A stretch of DNA of 36,228 nt, taken from the NCBI GenBank assembly GCA_944383315.1, contig CALWPB010000009.1, positions 1 through 36,228 on the forward strand, given 5' to 3'. A program made the position numbers and the translations under genes. The notes below the pieces were generated by a model. That model searched no databases. It saw only the letters and a list, made by a program, of their open reading frames with translations, and was not told where the DNA came from. This document shows positions 1 through 8,353 of the stretch, one piece after another (positions within the stretch are counted from its first letter, which is position 1; each line of letters opens with the position of its first letter). Origin of the DNA: an uncultured Clostridia bacterium. GTDB taxonomy: Bacteria; Bacillota; Clostridia; Christensenellales; UBA1242.

Positions 1-196
1 GTTTGCCATTCGGCTCAGTATTGTAGACTTTGGCATTTTTAAGGTGTTCGCCAGTGAGCCAAACCCCGCCTTTTGAAATATAAATAGGAATTACATTGTA
101 TTTCGCGCTAATATTTTTTATAATTCCCATTCCTGTAATTACCGAAATATCGTGCTCGACCGTACGACCGCCAAAAATTACTGCAATATTTTGCAT
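1..196 (-). CDS. ddl: D-alanine--D-alanine ligase, N-terminal part (cut by window edge)
   Basis: Only the first 65 codons are present; the gene continues past position 1. The start region reads MQNIAVIFGGRTVEHDISV, which matches the Ddl N-terminal signature (GGxSxEHxVS). Ddl joins two D-alanines in an ATP-dependent reaction in the cytoplasm, making the dipeptide that MurF adds to the peptidoglycan precursor. The ATG at 194-196 is preceded by a GGGGGTG ribosome binding site. It lies downstream of murF on the same strand, which fits the pathway, but a 325-bp gap with a dispersed repeat separates them, so it may have its own promoter. The catalytic domains cannot be checked here. Confidence 0.85.
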   Translation of the reverse strand, partial: MQNIAVIFGGRTVEHDISVITGMGIIKNISAKYNVIPIYISKGGVWLTGEHLKNAKVYNTEPNGK

Positions 197-521
197 ATTC
201 ACCCCCGCAATATAAGGAATATATGCAAAAAAACATAGTTTGGTGAAATATTAACTGCTTAATTTGTAGTAATTTAATGTTTGTGTGATACAAATTTGTA
301 TACTTGCTTATTTAGTACTATTAAAAAACAAACTGTATCTCCCCTAAATCTTACAAACACTTATTAAAAATTTGAAATTTTCGGCATACTAAAACAAGCA
401 AAAAGCGGATGAGATCCTTCGTCTAAGGCTTCGCCGGGCGGGCTCAGGATGACAAAGTATTTAAAAATAAAAAAACAAGTGGTTTTGTGTACACTTGCTT
501 TAATTTTACATATTTGATTAT
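197..521. other. 325-bp AT-rich gap between murF and ddl
   Basis: No convincing gene. It holds the GC-richer dispersed repeat at 406-454 and a short inverted pair near the ddl start (TTGCATATTC at 191-200 against ATATATGCAA at 220-229) that could fold in the ddl leader. No clear sigma-A promoter for ddl was found. Short open frames here have no ribosome binding site. Confidence 0.6.
406..454. repeat. Dispersed intergenic repeat of the TGTCATCCTGAGC...GAAGGATCT type
   Basis: A GC-rich island in AT-rich surroundings. Read on the minus strand it begins TGTCATCCTGAGCCCG and ends GAAGGATCTCATC, with a CGCCGGGCGG core. Sequences starting with the same TCATCCTGAG and ending in GAAGGATCT are, from memory, frequent intergenic repeats in many bacterial genomes and metagenome assemblies. 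Only one copy is in this window, so the repeat nature rests on recognition and not on copies seen here. No gene crosses it. Confidence 0.55.
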
Positions 522-2153
522 TTAAATATAATTGTCTGGTAAATCGTTTTCCCAAAGAATAACATCTTTTGGCATTAGTATATCTTTCATTATATCATTT
601 GTGGCATATAAATTTTCGGCTTCATAAATTTTGGTCTCATCAAAACCGTTATCAAGCAAACCTTGTCGAATTGATAGATAATTGCTTTTATTTACTATAA
701 TTACAATATCGGCAACCTTACTAATGCGTGCACCAAAATTGTAGTTTTCGAGCCTTTCCATAGTCCCTAATTCAACAAGCCCTGGGGTTATCACGATTTT
801 ACGGCGGTCGTCAAACATTGAAAGCACTTCCAACGCGCGCTGACTACCTTCAATACTTGCGTTATATGTGTCATCAAGAATAATCACGTCATTTTCAGCA
901 TTTATGAGTTGCAAGCGGTGTTCGACAGGTGCAACTTTTGAAATACCGCTCAAAATCTGCTCATCTGTAAGTTTGAGTTCCCGCGCCATAGCGACACAAA
1001 GCAGCAAATTACTTATATTGTGAAGTCCTAATAATCGCGTACTACATTCAAGAACTTTATCTCCTATATGCAATTTAAAATGCGTGCCTTCGCTTGATGT
1101 AGAGATGTCAGTTGCATAAATATCTGCTTTATTTGTAATAGAAACTGTACATTTGCGACATTTTGAGGTTTTCTCTATTTCGACAACAGGTTCACTATCC
1201 ATATTAAACACGCAAAAACCGTCTTTTTCCAAATAAATGGGTAATTCTGCTTTCGTCTTCTTTACATTTTCTAATGACTTAAAGGTTGCAATGTGTTGGG
1301 CCCCGATTGAAGTTAATATTCCATATTTAGGTTCAACAATTTCGCAAAGTTCCTTTATGTCTCCCGTCTGCCTTGCGCCCATTTCGGCTATAAATACTTG
1401 ATGCCCGAGGCTCAAAGTTTGCAATACTGTTTTTGTAATTCCCATAGGTGTATTAAAGTTGAAAGGAGTCGCGCACACACTATATTTTTCTGATAGAATT
1501 GTCGCAAGGAAGTTTTTTGTACTTGTCTTTCCAAAACTACCTGTAATACCGATTTTAATTAAATTCGGGAATTGTGTCAATTTCTTCTCGGCACGTTTTA
1601 CATAACCGCGATTTATGGCTGCTTCCAAAGGTTTTAGTATCCAGTGAACAAATGGTACCAAAACTGGCAACAATAACGGAGTAATGCCAACTATTGCGAA
1701 ACGCAAGAAATCAAGATACATACTTGACAACACTATAAAACCCATTGAAATAATAAAGCAAATAATAAACAGCAAGATAATTGCTCTATTCATTCGGTTG
1801 GTGAGTTTTAATGGGGTTTTCTTTGGTGCAAGATGAACATTTATTACGTAAATATAACTGAATAGGAAATAAAAGACTAACCCAAGATACGATAAATATT
1901 CGCCATAATTATCAAGAATTACATTAGTAACAAGCATACAAGCAATAGACAAAATCGCAACCATTGCGAGCCTGCCCACATACGCGCCGCCTGAACCTTT
2001 TAACCAATCAAAGTAACCGCGCGTATGATACCCAGATAATTGGATAACTTGTAAGAATTTATACCCTTCAAAGCACAGTATAACAGCATTAATTGCAGAT
2101 AATATTATTGCAGCATAAAAGTGCCAATTTGAAAAATCAAAAAATTCGAACAT
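522..2153 (-). CDS. murF: MurF-type UDP-MurNAc-tripeptide--D-Ala-D-Ala ligase with N-terminal membrane domain
   Basis: 543 residues against about 450 for typical MurF. Residues 1-180 hold about five hydrophobic segments (near 12-30, 60-80, 88-108, 122-145, 150-172). The Mur ligase follows: P-loop TGSFGKTST at 204-212 (Phe where Asn is usual), AEMGA 256-260, KAELP 301-305, LGLHNISNLL 375-384, HRL 412-414, DDTYNAS 427-433. These central-domain motifs are MurF-like; the usual soluble MurF N-terminal substrate domain is not visible. The C-terminus ends in ENDLPDNYI instead of the usual MurF tail. The ATG at 2151-2153 is chosen because TAAGGAG precedes it; the longer frame overlaps the upstream gene. 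The start is 10 bp after the alpha/beta hydrolase stop, so they are cotranscribed. It adds D-Ala-D-Ala to the peptidoglycan precursor, here probably at the membrane. It could instead be a paralogous Mur ligase with another substrate. Confidence 0.8.
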   Translation of the reverse strand: MFEFFDFSNWHFYAAIILSAINAVILCFEGYKFLQVIQLSGYHTRGYFDWLKGSGGAYVGRLAMVAILSIACMLVTNVILDNYGEYLSYLGLVFYFLFSYIYVINVHLAPKKTPLKLTNRMNRAIILLFIICFIISMGFIVLSSMYLDFLRFAIVGITPLLLPVLVPFVHWILKPLEAAINRGYVKRAEKKLTQFPNLIKIGITGSFGKTSTKNFLATILSEKYSVCATPFNFNTPMGITKTVLQTLSLGHQVFIAEMGARQTGDIKELCEIVEPKYGILTSIGAQHIATFKSLENVKKTKAELPIYLEKDGFCVFNMDSEPVVEIEKTSKCRKCTVSITNKADIYATDISTSSEGTHFKLHIGDKVLECSTRLLGLHNISNLLLCVAMARELKLTDEQILSGISKVAPVEHRLQLINAENDVIILDDTYNASIEGSQRALEVLSMFDDRRKIVITPGLVELGTMERLENYNFGARISKVADIVIIVNKSNYLSIRQGLLDNGFDETKIYEAENLYATNDIMKDILMPKDVILWENDLPDNYI

Positions 2154-2163
2154 ATAATTCTCC

Positions 2164-2889
2164 TTAATCAAGCAAAAAGTCGTAGCATACTCGCAAAAAT
2201 TCATTGGAAGCATCAATAAAGCAGAAATGTCCACCTTCTAATACTTGCAAAGTACTGTTTTTGATAATTTTGCGCAGTTTTTTAGCCATATATAGCGGGG
2301 TTTCGTGGTCGTGTTTTCCCCACACTAATAATACAGGGTTTGTAATTTCGCTAGCAATTTTGGCTAAATCGGTATTAACCACGCGTACAAAGACGTTACG
2401 CATTGTTTCATTCAAGGCTTTATAATCAGCCGAGCCAAAAGTATCCAATACTTCGGCTGAACACTTCCCTTGCGCCACTTTTTTCTTTACCGCCTTGTAG
2501 CGATATTCCCTAATGCGCTTTGCAATGTTTTTGCGTGGTTTTAGTCCTGCGCTGTCCACAAGCACTATTTTATCTACAAAATTGCATTTTGCGCCCAATA
2601 AAATGGCGACTCGCCCGCCAAAACTATGCCCGATTATATCCGTTTTTGCTCCAATTATATCATAGATAAAATCTGCGACCGCTTCGGCATACGTTTCAAT
2701 TCCAGCAAACTTTGGAGGCTCATCACTCGCGCCGAATCCCCAGAAATCAAGCCTATACACTGTGAAATTTTGCTCTAAATCTGTGGCAATGCCAGCAAAG
2801 CAATCAAGATTTGCACCCCAACCGTGTAGCAGTAGCAAAGGCTTGCCCGCCCCCGCTACCGTGTAATAGAAACCCCTAAATTTTGGCAT
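2164..2889 (-). CDS. Alpha/beta hydrolase of unknown substrate
   Basis: 241 residues, no signal peptide. Oxyanion region LHGWG at 21-25, nucleophile elbow GHSFGGR with Ser89, acid Asp194 in GKHDHETP, and His221 in LEGGHFCF, so the catalytic triad is complete. Esterases, lipases and BioH/MenH-like enzymes share this fold and the substrate cannot be read from sequence. The ATG at 2887-2889 has AAGGTGAG before it. The stop lies 10 bp before murF, so a cell-envelope role is possible but is only context. It is 47 bp from the tsaB/rimI gene upstream and probably in one transcript. Confidence 0.8.
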   Translation of the reverse strand: MPKFRGFYYTVAGAGKPLLLLHGWGANLDCFAGIATDLEQNFTVYRLDFWGFGASDEPPKFAGIETYAEAVADFIYDIIGAKTDIIGHSFGGRVAILLGAKCNFVDKIVLVDSAGLKPRKNIAKRIREYRYKAVKKKVAQGKCSAEVLDTFGSADYKALNETMRNVFVRVVNTDLAKIASEITNPVLLVWGKHDHETPLYMAKKLRKIIKNSTLQVLEGGHFCFIDASNEFLRVCYDFLLD

Positions 2890-2936
2890 ACATTCTCACC
2901 TTTTAACAATAATGTATGCCGCGTAACCGCTTTTTG

Positions 2937-4055
2937 CTATAAGTCGCAACGCATTAGCACTGCATCTTGATGCTCTCCGTAATAATCGGGGCGGCGTCCT
3001 ACTTCACGAAAACCACATTTTTGATATAATGACAAAGCAGGATAGTTTTGATTGTTAACTTCAAGAAATATCGCCTTTTCTTTTGATTCTCTCATAGTTT
3101 CCTTTACATACTCAATCATTTGCACGCCAACACCATTGAGCCTTGCACTATTTAGCACAACTACGCGCAAAATCTCGGCTTCACCAGCAAGCAACATTAC
3201 CGAAATCATTCCTTTGACTTCACCACCGCTATATGCAAGGTAGCAACGATAATTAGGGTTATCAAAACTCTGTCTAACTCCCGTTTCTGTCCAGTTTAAG
3301 TCCCATTCATCGTTTTGGCTTTCAAGCAAAACAATATCCGCGATGTCGTCAAGACTAGCCCTACGAATTTCAAGATTTTTAATAGCGGCTTCTGCCTGAC
3401 TTACACGCAAATAAAGCGGCAAAACATTCTTTGAATCGGTAAATTCTTGTGCTTCAAATTTATATTTTGCGATACTTGCCAGCGCTTCAACAGAATATTC
3501 CCTACTTTCACCCAGCATATCAACAAAATTATCACTTTTTTCGTTATTGTTATAATAGATAATATCAACATCGTCATTATAATTTGAATGTAAATAACCT
3601 AAAAAATGTTTAAACTTATCTACTCTTGGCGCAGAAATATTTTTTAACACATTTGCGCCATTTACCTTTTTGCGTTCAAACATTTGATGATACACAAGTC
3701 CCGCCCCCGCGTTGATAACAGAGCAAATAGGTTTGGTACTATCAAGGTTCACCAAATTAAAACCTAAGAGTTCGAGAGAGTTTATCTCAATCACAGGTTT
3801 ATTAAGCGCAAACGCAAAACCTTTTACTACACTCAACCCTATGCGAATTCCTGTAAACGACCCCGGACCTACGACACACGCAAACGCATCTATCTCATTT
3901 ATGCTAGTATTACTAACACTCATAAGGTCTTCGAGCAGTGGAAACAAATTTTCACTATGACGAGAAAAAGCAGATTGCTTTAAAAACACCTCGGCGCCTT
4001 TAATGAGTGCAATTTGTGTCTCCAACCCCGCCGTATTAAATGCTAATAAATTCAT
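2937..4055 (-). CDS. tsaB: TsaB-RimI fusion: t6A complex subunit plus N-terminal acetyltransferase
   Basis: 372 residues in two parts. Residues 1-222 are TsaB: MNLLAFNTA start, GPGSFTGIRIG at 63-73, and PLYLR near 213-217 at the end. TsaB supports TsaD in adding threonylcarbamoyl to A37 of ANN-decoding tRNAs. Residues 228-372 are a GNAT domain like RimI (alanine acetyltransferase of ribosomal protein S18), with the LRVVVLN / RLNGVGVQM acetyl-CoA region and the closing YQKCGFREVGRRPDYY motif. Many bacteria have tsaB and rimI as neighbours; here they form one uninterrupted frame, so they are fused. It overlaps tsaE by 4 bp (ATGA). TsaD is not in the window. Confidence 0.88.
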   Translation of the reverse strand: MNLLAFNTAGLETQIALIKGAEVFLKQSAFSRHSENLFPLLEDLMSVSNTSINEIDAFACVVGPGSFTGIRIGLSVVKGFAFALNKPVIEINSLELLGFNLVNLDSTKPICSVINAGAGLVYHQMFERKKVNGANVLKNISAPRVDKFKHFLGYLHSNYNDDVDIIYYNNNEKSDNFVDMLGESREYSVEALASIAKYKFEAQEFTDSKNVLPLYLRVSQAEAAIKNLEIRRASLDDIADIVLLESQNDEWDLNWTETGVRQSFDNPNYRCYLAYSGGEVKGMISVMLLAGEAEILRVVVLNSARLNGVGVQMIEYVKETMRESKEKAIFLEVNNQNYPALSLYQKCGFREVGRRPDYYGEHQDAVLMRCDL

Positions 4056-4471
4056 CTGCCCTTCACCACCTTAAATTTGCGCGCATTGTCCCCTAATATA
4101 GAAATATCTAGCATAATGTTTTTTTCAGGGAGAATACTTGCAACCTTTTGCGGCCACTCTACAAAACAAACGCCATCACTTTGCTTTAACACTTCGTCAA
4201 GCCCGCTTTCTATTGCTTCTGCCGTAGATTTTAGTCTATACATATCAAAATGATAAATAGGCAACTTGCCCGAGTACTGATTAAGCAAAGTAAAAGTAGG
4301 ACTAGTAACAAGCCCATCATATCCTAGTTCCTTTGCTATTGCCTTGACTAATGTAGTTTTACCAGCCCCCAAGTCCCCAGTAAGCAACACTACATCGCCA
4401 GCCTTTAAATCGCTTGCGAACTGTTTTGCAAAATTTCTCGTTTCTTCCAAATTGTTGGCGACAAATTCCAT
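4052..4471 (-). CDS. tsaE: tRNA threonylcarbamoyladenosine biosynthesis ATPase TsaE
   Basis: 139 residues, the usual family length. Walker A GDLGAGKTT at 32-40, the family motif TSPTFTLLNQY at 56-66, HFDMYRL at 74-80, and FVEWPQKV near the C-terminus. TsaE hydrolyses ATP to reset the TsaB-TsaD complex during t6A37 formation. The start ATG at 4469-4471 lies 23 bp after the rsfS stop, and the 3' end overlaps tsaB/rimI by 4 bp, so translation is probably coupled. Confidence 0.93.
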   Translation of the reverse strand: MEFVANNLEETRNFAKQFASDLKAGDVVLLTGDLGAGKTTLVKAIAKELGYDGLVTSPTFTLLNQYSGKLPIYHFDMYRLKSTAEAIESGLDEVLKQSDGVCFVEWPQKVASILPEKNIMLDISILGDNARKFKVVKGR

Positions 4472-4494
4472 AAATCTAACCTTCTTTTACTTGT

Positions 4495-4968
4495 TTACTC
4501 TTCTTTCGCAGGCTCAGCAACGGGTTTAGATTCCACTTTCTTTGCTTTTGCCTTTATTTCTGTTTGTTTTTCCGCTTTGTCCGCCTGTTCAAGCATTTTG
4601 CGAATACCTACCATATTAAGCGCATTTTTACCATCACTCCAAAGTTTTTCTATGTGATAAAACTCTCTAATCTCGGCTGTAAAAATGTGTACAATTAAAG
4701 AGCCAAAATCAAGCACAAGCCAGCGCCCGTCTCCTAGTCCATCACGGCGGTAAACCTTCTGTCCCATACCTTCAAGTGCTTCTTCAATTTTATCAACAAG
4801 AGCCTTTGCGTGAGTCGTACTATTTGCCGTGGCAATTACAAAATAATCAGCAATATTTGATAAGTACGAAACGTCAATAAGCATTACATTTTCCGCTTTG
4901 TTCTCATCAAATATTTCACAGGTTTTAACTGCAAGTGTATAATCTTTGGCGAATTGTTTTGTCTTCAT
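4495..4968 (-). CDS. rsfS: Ribosomal silencing factor RsfS with charged C-terminal tail
   Basis: 157 residues. The core matches RsfS (Iojap family): motifs DVSYLSNIADYFVIATA, GDGRWLVLDFGSLIVHIF and REFYHIEKLW. RsfS binds ribosomal protein L14 and blocks subunit joining when nutrients run out. The family is usually about 110-120 residues; here a tail of about 40 residues rich in Lys, Ala and Glu follows. The ATG at 4966-4968 is chosen because it sits after GGGGTG and at the proper conserved N-terminus; a 24-codon upstream extension overlaps the promoter. It is the first gene of the rsfS-tsaE-tsaB/rimI-hydrolase-murF operon, driven by a strong promoter at 5008-5036. Confidence 0.93.
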   Translation of the reverse strand: MKTKQFAKDYTLAVKTCEIFDENKAENVMLIDVSYLSNIADYFVIATANSTTHAKALVDKIEEALEGMGQKVYRRDGLGDGRWLVLDFGSLIVHIFTAEIREFYHIEKLWSDGKNALNMVGIRKMLEQADKAEKQTEIKAKAKKVESKPVAEPAKEE

Positions 4969-5007
4969 AACCGCACCCCTTACTATTGTTTCTAGAAAAT
5001 ATATTTC

Positions 5008-5036
5008 ATTATATAATATAATTATTTTTAAGTCAA
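5008..5036 (-). promoter_or_regulatory. Sigma-A-type promoter of the rsfS operon
   Basis: Read on the minus strand: TTGACT (5031-5036), a 17-bp spacer, TATAAT (5008-5013). It lies 40 bp upstream of the rsfS ATG. Confidence 0.8.
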
Positions 5037-5090
5037 TCATAAAGCATAAAATAAGGGCTAACCGTCAATAATTATTGCGGAAGTGATACA

Positions 5091-5921
5091 ATGCGCACAA
5101 AATTAAGTATAGTTTTAGATTCGGTAATACTCTTTGCAGTGCTGTGGCTGCTCTTTTTCGCGTGGATAAGATTTTATACCCGTAATGTGCTAGTAAGCAT
5201 AGTTGCTGGCACGATACTTGCGGGCTTGATAGTTTTCCTTGTTTTATTTTTAAATAAAAAACGCAGCGACAAACTAAATCTTAGTAAGCAACAAAAAGAC
5301 GCGGCAAGTCGCCTACTTTTAAACCTTCGTTTTACATCTGTTGAGCAAATTTCACGATATTTTGCCGCCATTCTTGAAAAAACTCACACCACTGTATTAT
5401 GCAATGATTTTGTTATTTTAAAAGAAAACTCTGCGCAAAACAGTACGCATAGCATATTGCATAGTACTGATAAAATGTTGCTTGCGCCATACTTTACAAA
5501 AGACAAAATTGATATGCCCTATTTTACCTATATATACAAGTGTGCTGCTGCGATAAATATCAAGCACGTTGCTTTTGTAGGTGCCGAGTTTGACAGCGAA
5601 GTAACTAATTTTGCAAAACAAATAAATGGCTATACTTTTGAATTTATCGACTTTTACAAATTTTACGACGAGTATATCAAGGATAGCGGAGTACAACTCC
5701 CCGTTGTTATCGACATAACAAAACCCAAAATGCAATGGCGCGAGTTAGTGCAATATGCTTTTAGCCCCGCCCGCGCTCGTAACTACCTATTATTTGGTTT
5801 GCTCATAATTTTGTGTAGTTTCCTTGTTCCATTCAAAATATATTATTTAGTTTCGGGAAGCATACTTTGTTTAATTGCCCTACTCGTGCGAGTCGTACCG
5901 CTACTGCGAAAAAATCAGTAA
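5091..5921 (+). CDS. Unknown membrane protein with a central soluble domain
   Basis: 276 residues. Two hydrophobic segments at about 8-28 and 34-54, a basic stretch (KKRSDKLNLSKQQK), a soluble domain at about 70-225, then two hydrophobic segments at about 230-268. The soluble part has AFVGAEFDSEVTNFAKQ followed by a short strand (YTFEFIDF), a pattern faintly like restriction-endonuclease-fold (Mrr-type) domains in membrane proteins, but I see no convincing catalytic D-ExK set. It is divergent from rsfS; the start is preceded by GGAAGTGAT. Residues 113-127 are encoded by a copy of the palindromic repeat described at 5427-5469. Not recognised as a named family. Confidence 0.65.
   Translation: MRTKLSIVLDSVILFAVLWLLFFAWIRFYTRNVLVSIVAGTILAGLIVFLVLFLNKKRSDKLNLSKQQKDAASRLLLNLRFTSVEQISRYFAAILEKTHTTVLCNDFVILKENSAQNSTHSILHSTDKMLLAPYFTKDKIDMPYFTYIYKCAAAINIKHVAFVGAEFDSEVTNFAKQINGYTFEFIDFYKFYDEYIKDSGVQLPVVIDITKPKMQWRELVQYAFSPARARNYLLFGLLIILCSFLVPFKIYYLVSGSILCLIALLVRVVPLLRKNQ
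5427..5469. repeat. Palindromic repeat copy R1, inside a coding region
   Basis: Starts with AACTCTGCGCAAAAC (5427-5441), which recurs exactly at 14599-14613, and ends with TTGCATAGTACT (5457-5468), which recurs at 11007-11018 and, reversed, at 14629-14640. The ends CAGTAC and GTACTG (5441-5446, 5464-5469) are inverted. It is in frame within the unknown membrane protein gene. Confidence 0.6.
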
Positions 5922-6004
5922 GCGCTCTACAATTTCTATTGCATTAAATTAAGTGCCAGAACAAAGTTTTTATAACTTTTGAATACAGAAATACAATTTT
6001 ATAC

Positions 6005-6040
6005 AAAAAGAGCAGACTATTTGTTGTCTTGCTCTTTTTC
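6005..6040. terminator. Bidirectional terminator overlapping the end of the ABC exporter gene
   Basis: AAAAAGAGCAGAC and GTCTTGCTCTTTTT pair around a short loop. Poly-T ends both strands, so it can serve the plus gene ending at 5921 and the minus gene ending at 6017. One arm encodes the last codons and stop of the exporter. Confidence 0.75.
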
Positions 6041-7861
6041 TAATTTATACAATTCCATATATTGAGGACAAGTGCGCATAAGTTGGTTATGTGTGCCACG
6101 GGCTATAATGTGGTGGTCATCTAACACAATAATTTCATCACAATCAACTATTGTACTGAGTCGGTGCGCCACAATCACAAAGGAGCACTCGTTTTTCATT
6201 TGTGTAATTACTTGCTTTACTCCTTCTTGATTTTGATTGTCCAAAGCACTAGTAGCTTCGTCAAGCATAATGAGTTTACTCGACTTTAAAAATGCACGTG
6301 CAAGCGCGAGCCTTTGCCTTTGACCACCACTCAACACGACTCCGCCTTCACCTACAACAGTTTCAAGCCCTTCGGGTTTGGACATTACAAAATCATAAAA
6401 TTGCGCCTTTTTTATAGCCTCAAACATCTCGGCTTCGGTGGCATCGGGTTTTGCATACAGCATATTTTCGCGAATCGTGGTGTTGAAAATATACGGCATT
6501 TGCGGCACTAAACTAACATTTGCTCTAAGGGAGTCTTCTGTAAGTGATTTGTTGTCCATATTATCGAGCAAAATTCTACCCGAATCGCAATCAATTAGCC
6601 TATTTATGAGCCCAAGTATCGTACTTTTGCCTGCACCTGATTTACCCACAATTCCTAAGCTTTTGCCCGCTGGCACATAGAAAGACACTCTGTCTAGCAC
6701 GGGTTGATTGTCATACTTAAATGAAACGTTATCAAATGTGAGCGAACCTGTGTAATTTTTTAATTGTTTTTTGCCAAAACGTTCTTGCGGATATTTTTTA
6801 TCGCTGTACAATTCATTCATACGTTCACACGAAATTTTGATTTCTTGACCACTTGTACTTATTCCCGTAATGGCTTCGCTCAAATTTGCAGGAGCATTTC
6901 TATTAAACAATAATACAGAAATAGCACCGATTGTCATATAACCATTAAAAATCAAGTATACGCCTAGAATTAAATATGCCAACAACAGTATTTCACGAGT
7001 TATATGGCGAATTGCTCGATAATTTAGCCTAGTATAATTGTAATCTATAACACTGTTGTAACGGAATCGCGAAAGCATTTTATTGCGATAAAACACATTT
7101 GCTTTGATATTCAATCCTTTTATATCATCGCTACCGCGTACAAATTCAGAAACGTAACCTATGTGCTTGTCCGAAAGCAAACGGGCACGGCGGAGTTTTA
7201 CTTTATTTTTTATTAAGAAAAGTTTAAGCAGCGCAAAATCTACTATCAAAATCACAATCATAGCCACACCCAATGACCAATGTAGCATAAAGAAATACAA
7301 TATAAAAGCGCAATTAGTCATTAAAAGTTCTATGCTGTCCCAAAAACTTTCTAATTGCTGTGATAAGATATTTGGGTCATTTGTTATGCGAGATACAACA
7401 TTTCCCGTAGATATTCCCTTATATCCGCTACTTGTGAGATTGACTACACGCTCGGACAAGTCAATGCGCATTTTTTCGGTTGCTTTTGCCTTTATATATC
7501 CCCAAACAACAGACGTAAAATACGACACAATAAAAGTACCTACTAAAATAGCCGCCAAAATCAAAATATTTTTTATAGTACTATCCCAATCTAAACCAAT
7601 TACTGAATCTGTTATTGATTGCGTAAAGTATGATGTAAAATAACTGCCCACCACAATAGCTAAAGTGGCGACTACAATAAATATAAACTGCCAAATAAAC
7701 GGCTTGTAATATCTTAAAAAACGGCGGATATGCCCCGTTTCACCCTTTTTGGTCTTGGAAATATTTTTAGCAACTTCGCTATAAGTGATACCGTACTTTT
7801 GTAGATATTTTTCATCTTTTAGCCGTATGCGTTCGGTGGCTTTATCTTCTCTTTTGGACAC
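6017..7861 (-). CDS. ABC exporter half-transporter (membrane domain fused to ATPase)
   Basis: 614 residues, typical for an exporter with fused membrane and nucleotide-binding domains. A charged N-terminus of about 50 residues precedes six membrane segments (two near 58-80 and 98-120, two near 180-218, two near 290-320). The ATPase has Walker A VGKSGAGKST at 405-414, signature LSGGQRQR at 510-517, Walker B IMLDEATSALD with Glu535, and H-loop His566 in VAHRLST. It would dimerise and export a substrate that cannot be deduced (MsbA/MDR-like). The start is GTG at 7859-7861, preceded by TAGGAG at good spacing. It may be the last gene of the nth-obgE-yhbY group, 80 bp after yhbY. Confidence 0.88.
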   Translation of the reverse strand: MSKREDKATERIRLKDEKYLQKYGITYSEVAKNISKTKKGETGHIRRFLRYYKPFIWQFIFIVVATLAIVVGSYFTSYFTQSITDSVIGLDWDSTIKNILILAAILVGTFIVSYFTSVVWGYIKAKATEKMRIDLSERVVNLTSSGYKGISTGNVVSRITNDPNILSQQLESFWDSIELLMTNCAFILYFFMLHWSLGVAMIVILIVDFALLKLFLIKNKVKLRRARLLSDKHIGYVSEFVRGSDDIKGLNIKANVFYRNKMLSRFRYNSVIDYNYTRLNYRAIRHITREILLLAYLILGVYLIFNGYMTIGAISVLLFNRNAPANLSEAITGISTSGQEIKISCERMNELYSDKKYPQERFGKKQLKNYTGSLTFDNVSFKYDNQPVLDRVSFYVPAGKSLGIVGKSGAGKSTILGLINRLIDCDSGRILLDNMDNKSLTEDSLRANVSLVPQMPYIFNTTIRENMLYAKPDATEAEMFEAIKKAQFYDFVMSKPEGLETVVGEGGVVLSGGQRQRLALARAFLKSSKLIMLDEATSALDNQNQEGVKQVITQMKNECSFVIVAHRLSTIVDCDEIIVLDDHHIIARGTHNQLMRTCPQYMELYKLEKEQDNK

Positions 7862-7941
7862 CGTGTAAACTCCTATTTTTGATATTAATTTTACTTAGTT
7901 TTTATTTAATAAAACAATAAGGCTTTTAAATATAACTTTTA

Positions 7942-8232
7942 TTATTTTTTGCCGCGATTTTTCTTGTCTAGGTTGGGCTTGTACAGCACAATTTTGCGTC
8001 CTATAACTTGCACAACATCGGCGCCACAACGTTTGCCCAACTCATCTGCGACTTCGCGGACTGTACTTTCACAACTCTCTAAAACCGTGATTTTTATAAG
8101 TTCACGAGCATAGAGAGCTTGATCGGCAGTGTTTATTACATTAATTGAAAGTCCGTCCTTGCCTACCTGCATCACGGGTTCAAGGCTTTGAGCTATTTTG
8201 CGCAATTCTGCGCGTTTACTAGGTGTAATCAT
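7942..8232 (-). CDS. yhbY: YhbY-family RNA-binding protein (CRM domain)
   Basis: 96 residues, the normal size. Opens with ITPSKRAELRKIAQSLEP; VGKDGLS at about 23-29 fits the CRM-domain loop; ELIKITVLES at 44-53 and the closing VVQVIGRKIVLYKP are typical. Family members associate with pre-50S ribosomal particles. The ATG is preceded by AAAGGAG. It lies near obgE, another 50S assembly factor, as in many Firmicutes. The C-terminus is basic (KKNRGKK). Confidence 0.92.
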   Translation of the reverse strand: MITPSKRAELRKIAQSLEPVMQVGKDGLSINVINTADQALYARELIKITVLESCESTVREVADELGKRCGADVVQVIGRKIVLYKPNLDKKNRGKK

Positions 8233-8353
8233 AATTTTCTCCTTTAAATACTATATTTTAAACTCTAAATCTAGCCGTTCCACTACAATCTAACTGGTTA
8301 TTAATTATTGCATTTGTAAAGGGCTAAAAATTCGAGTTGTTTTCAATTTTTTA

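Noticed and set aside
364..555. Minus-strand open frame of 63 codons between murF and ddl
   Set aside because: It overlaps the end of murF and passes through the dispersed repeat; no binding site.
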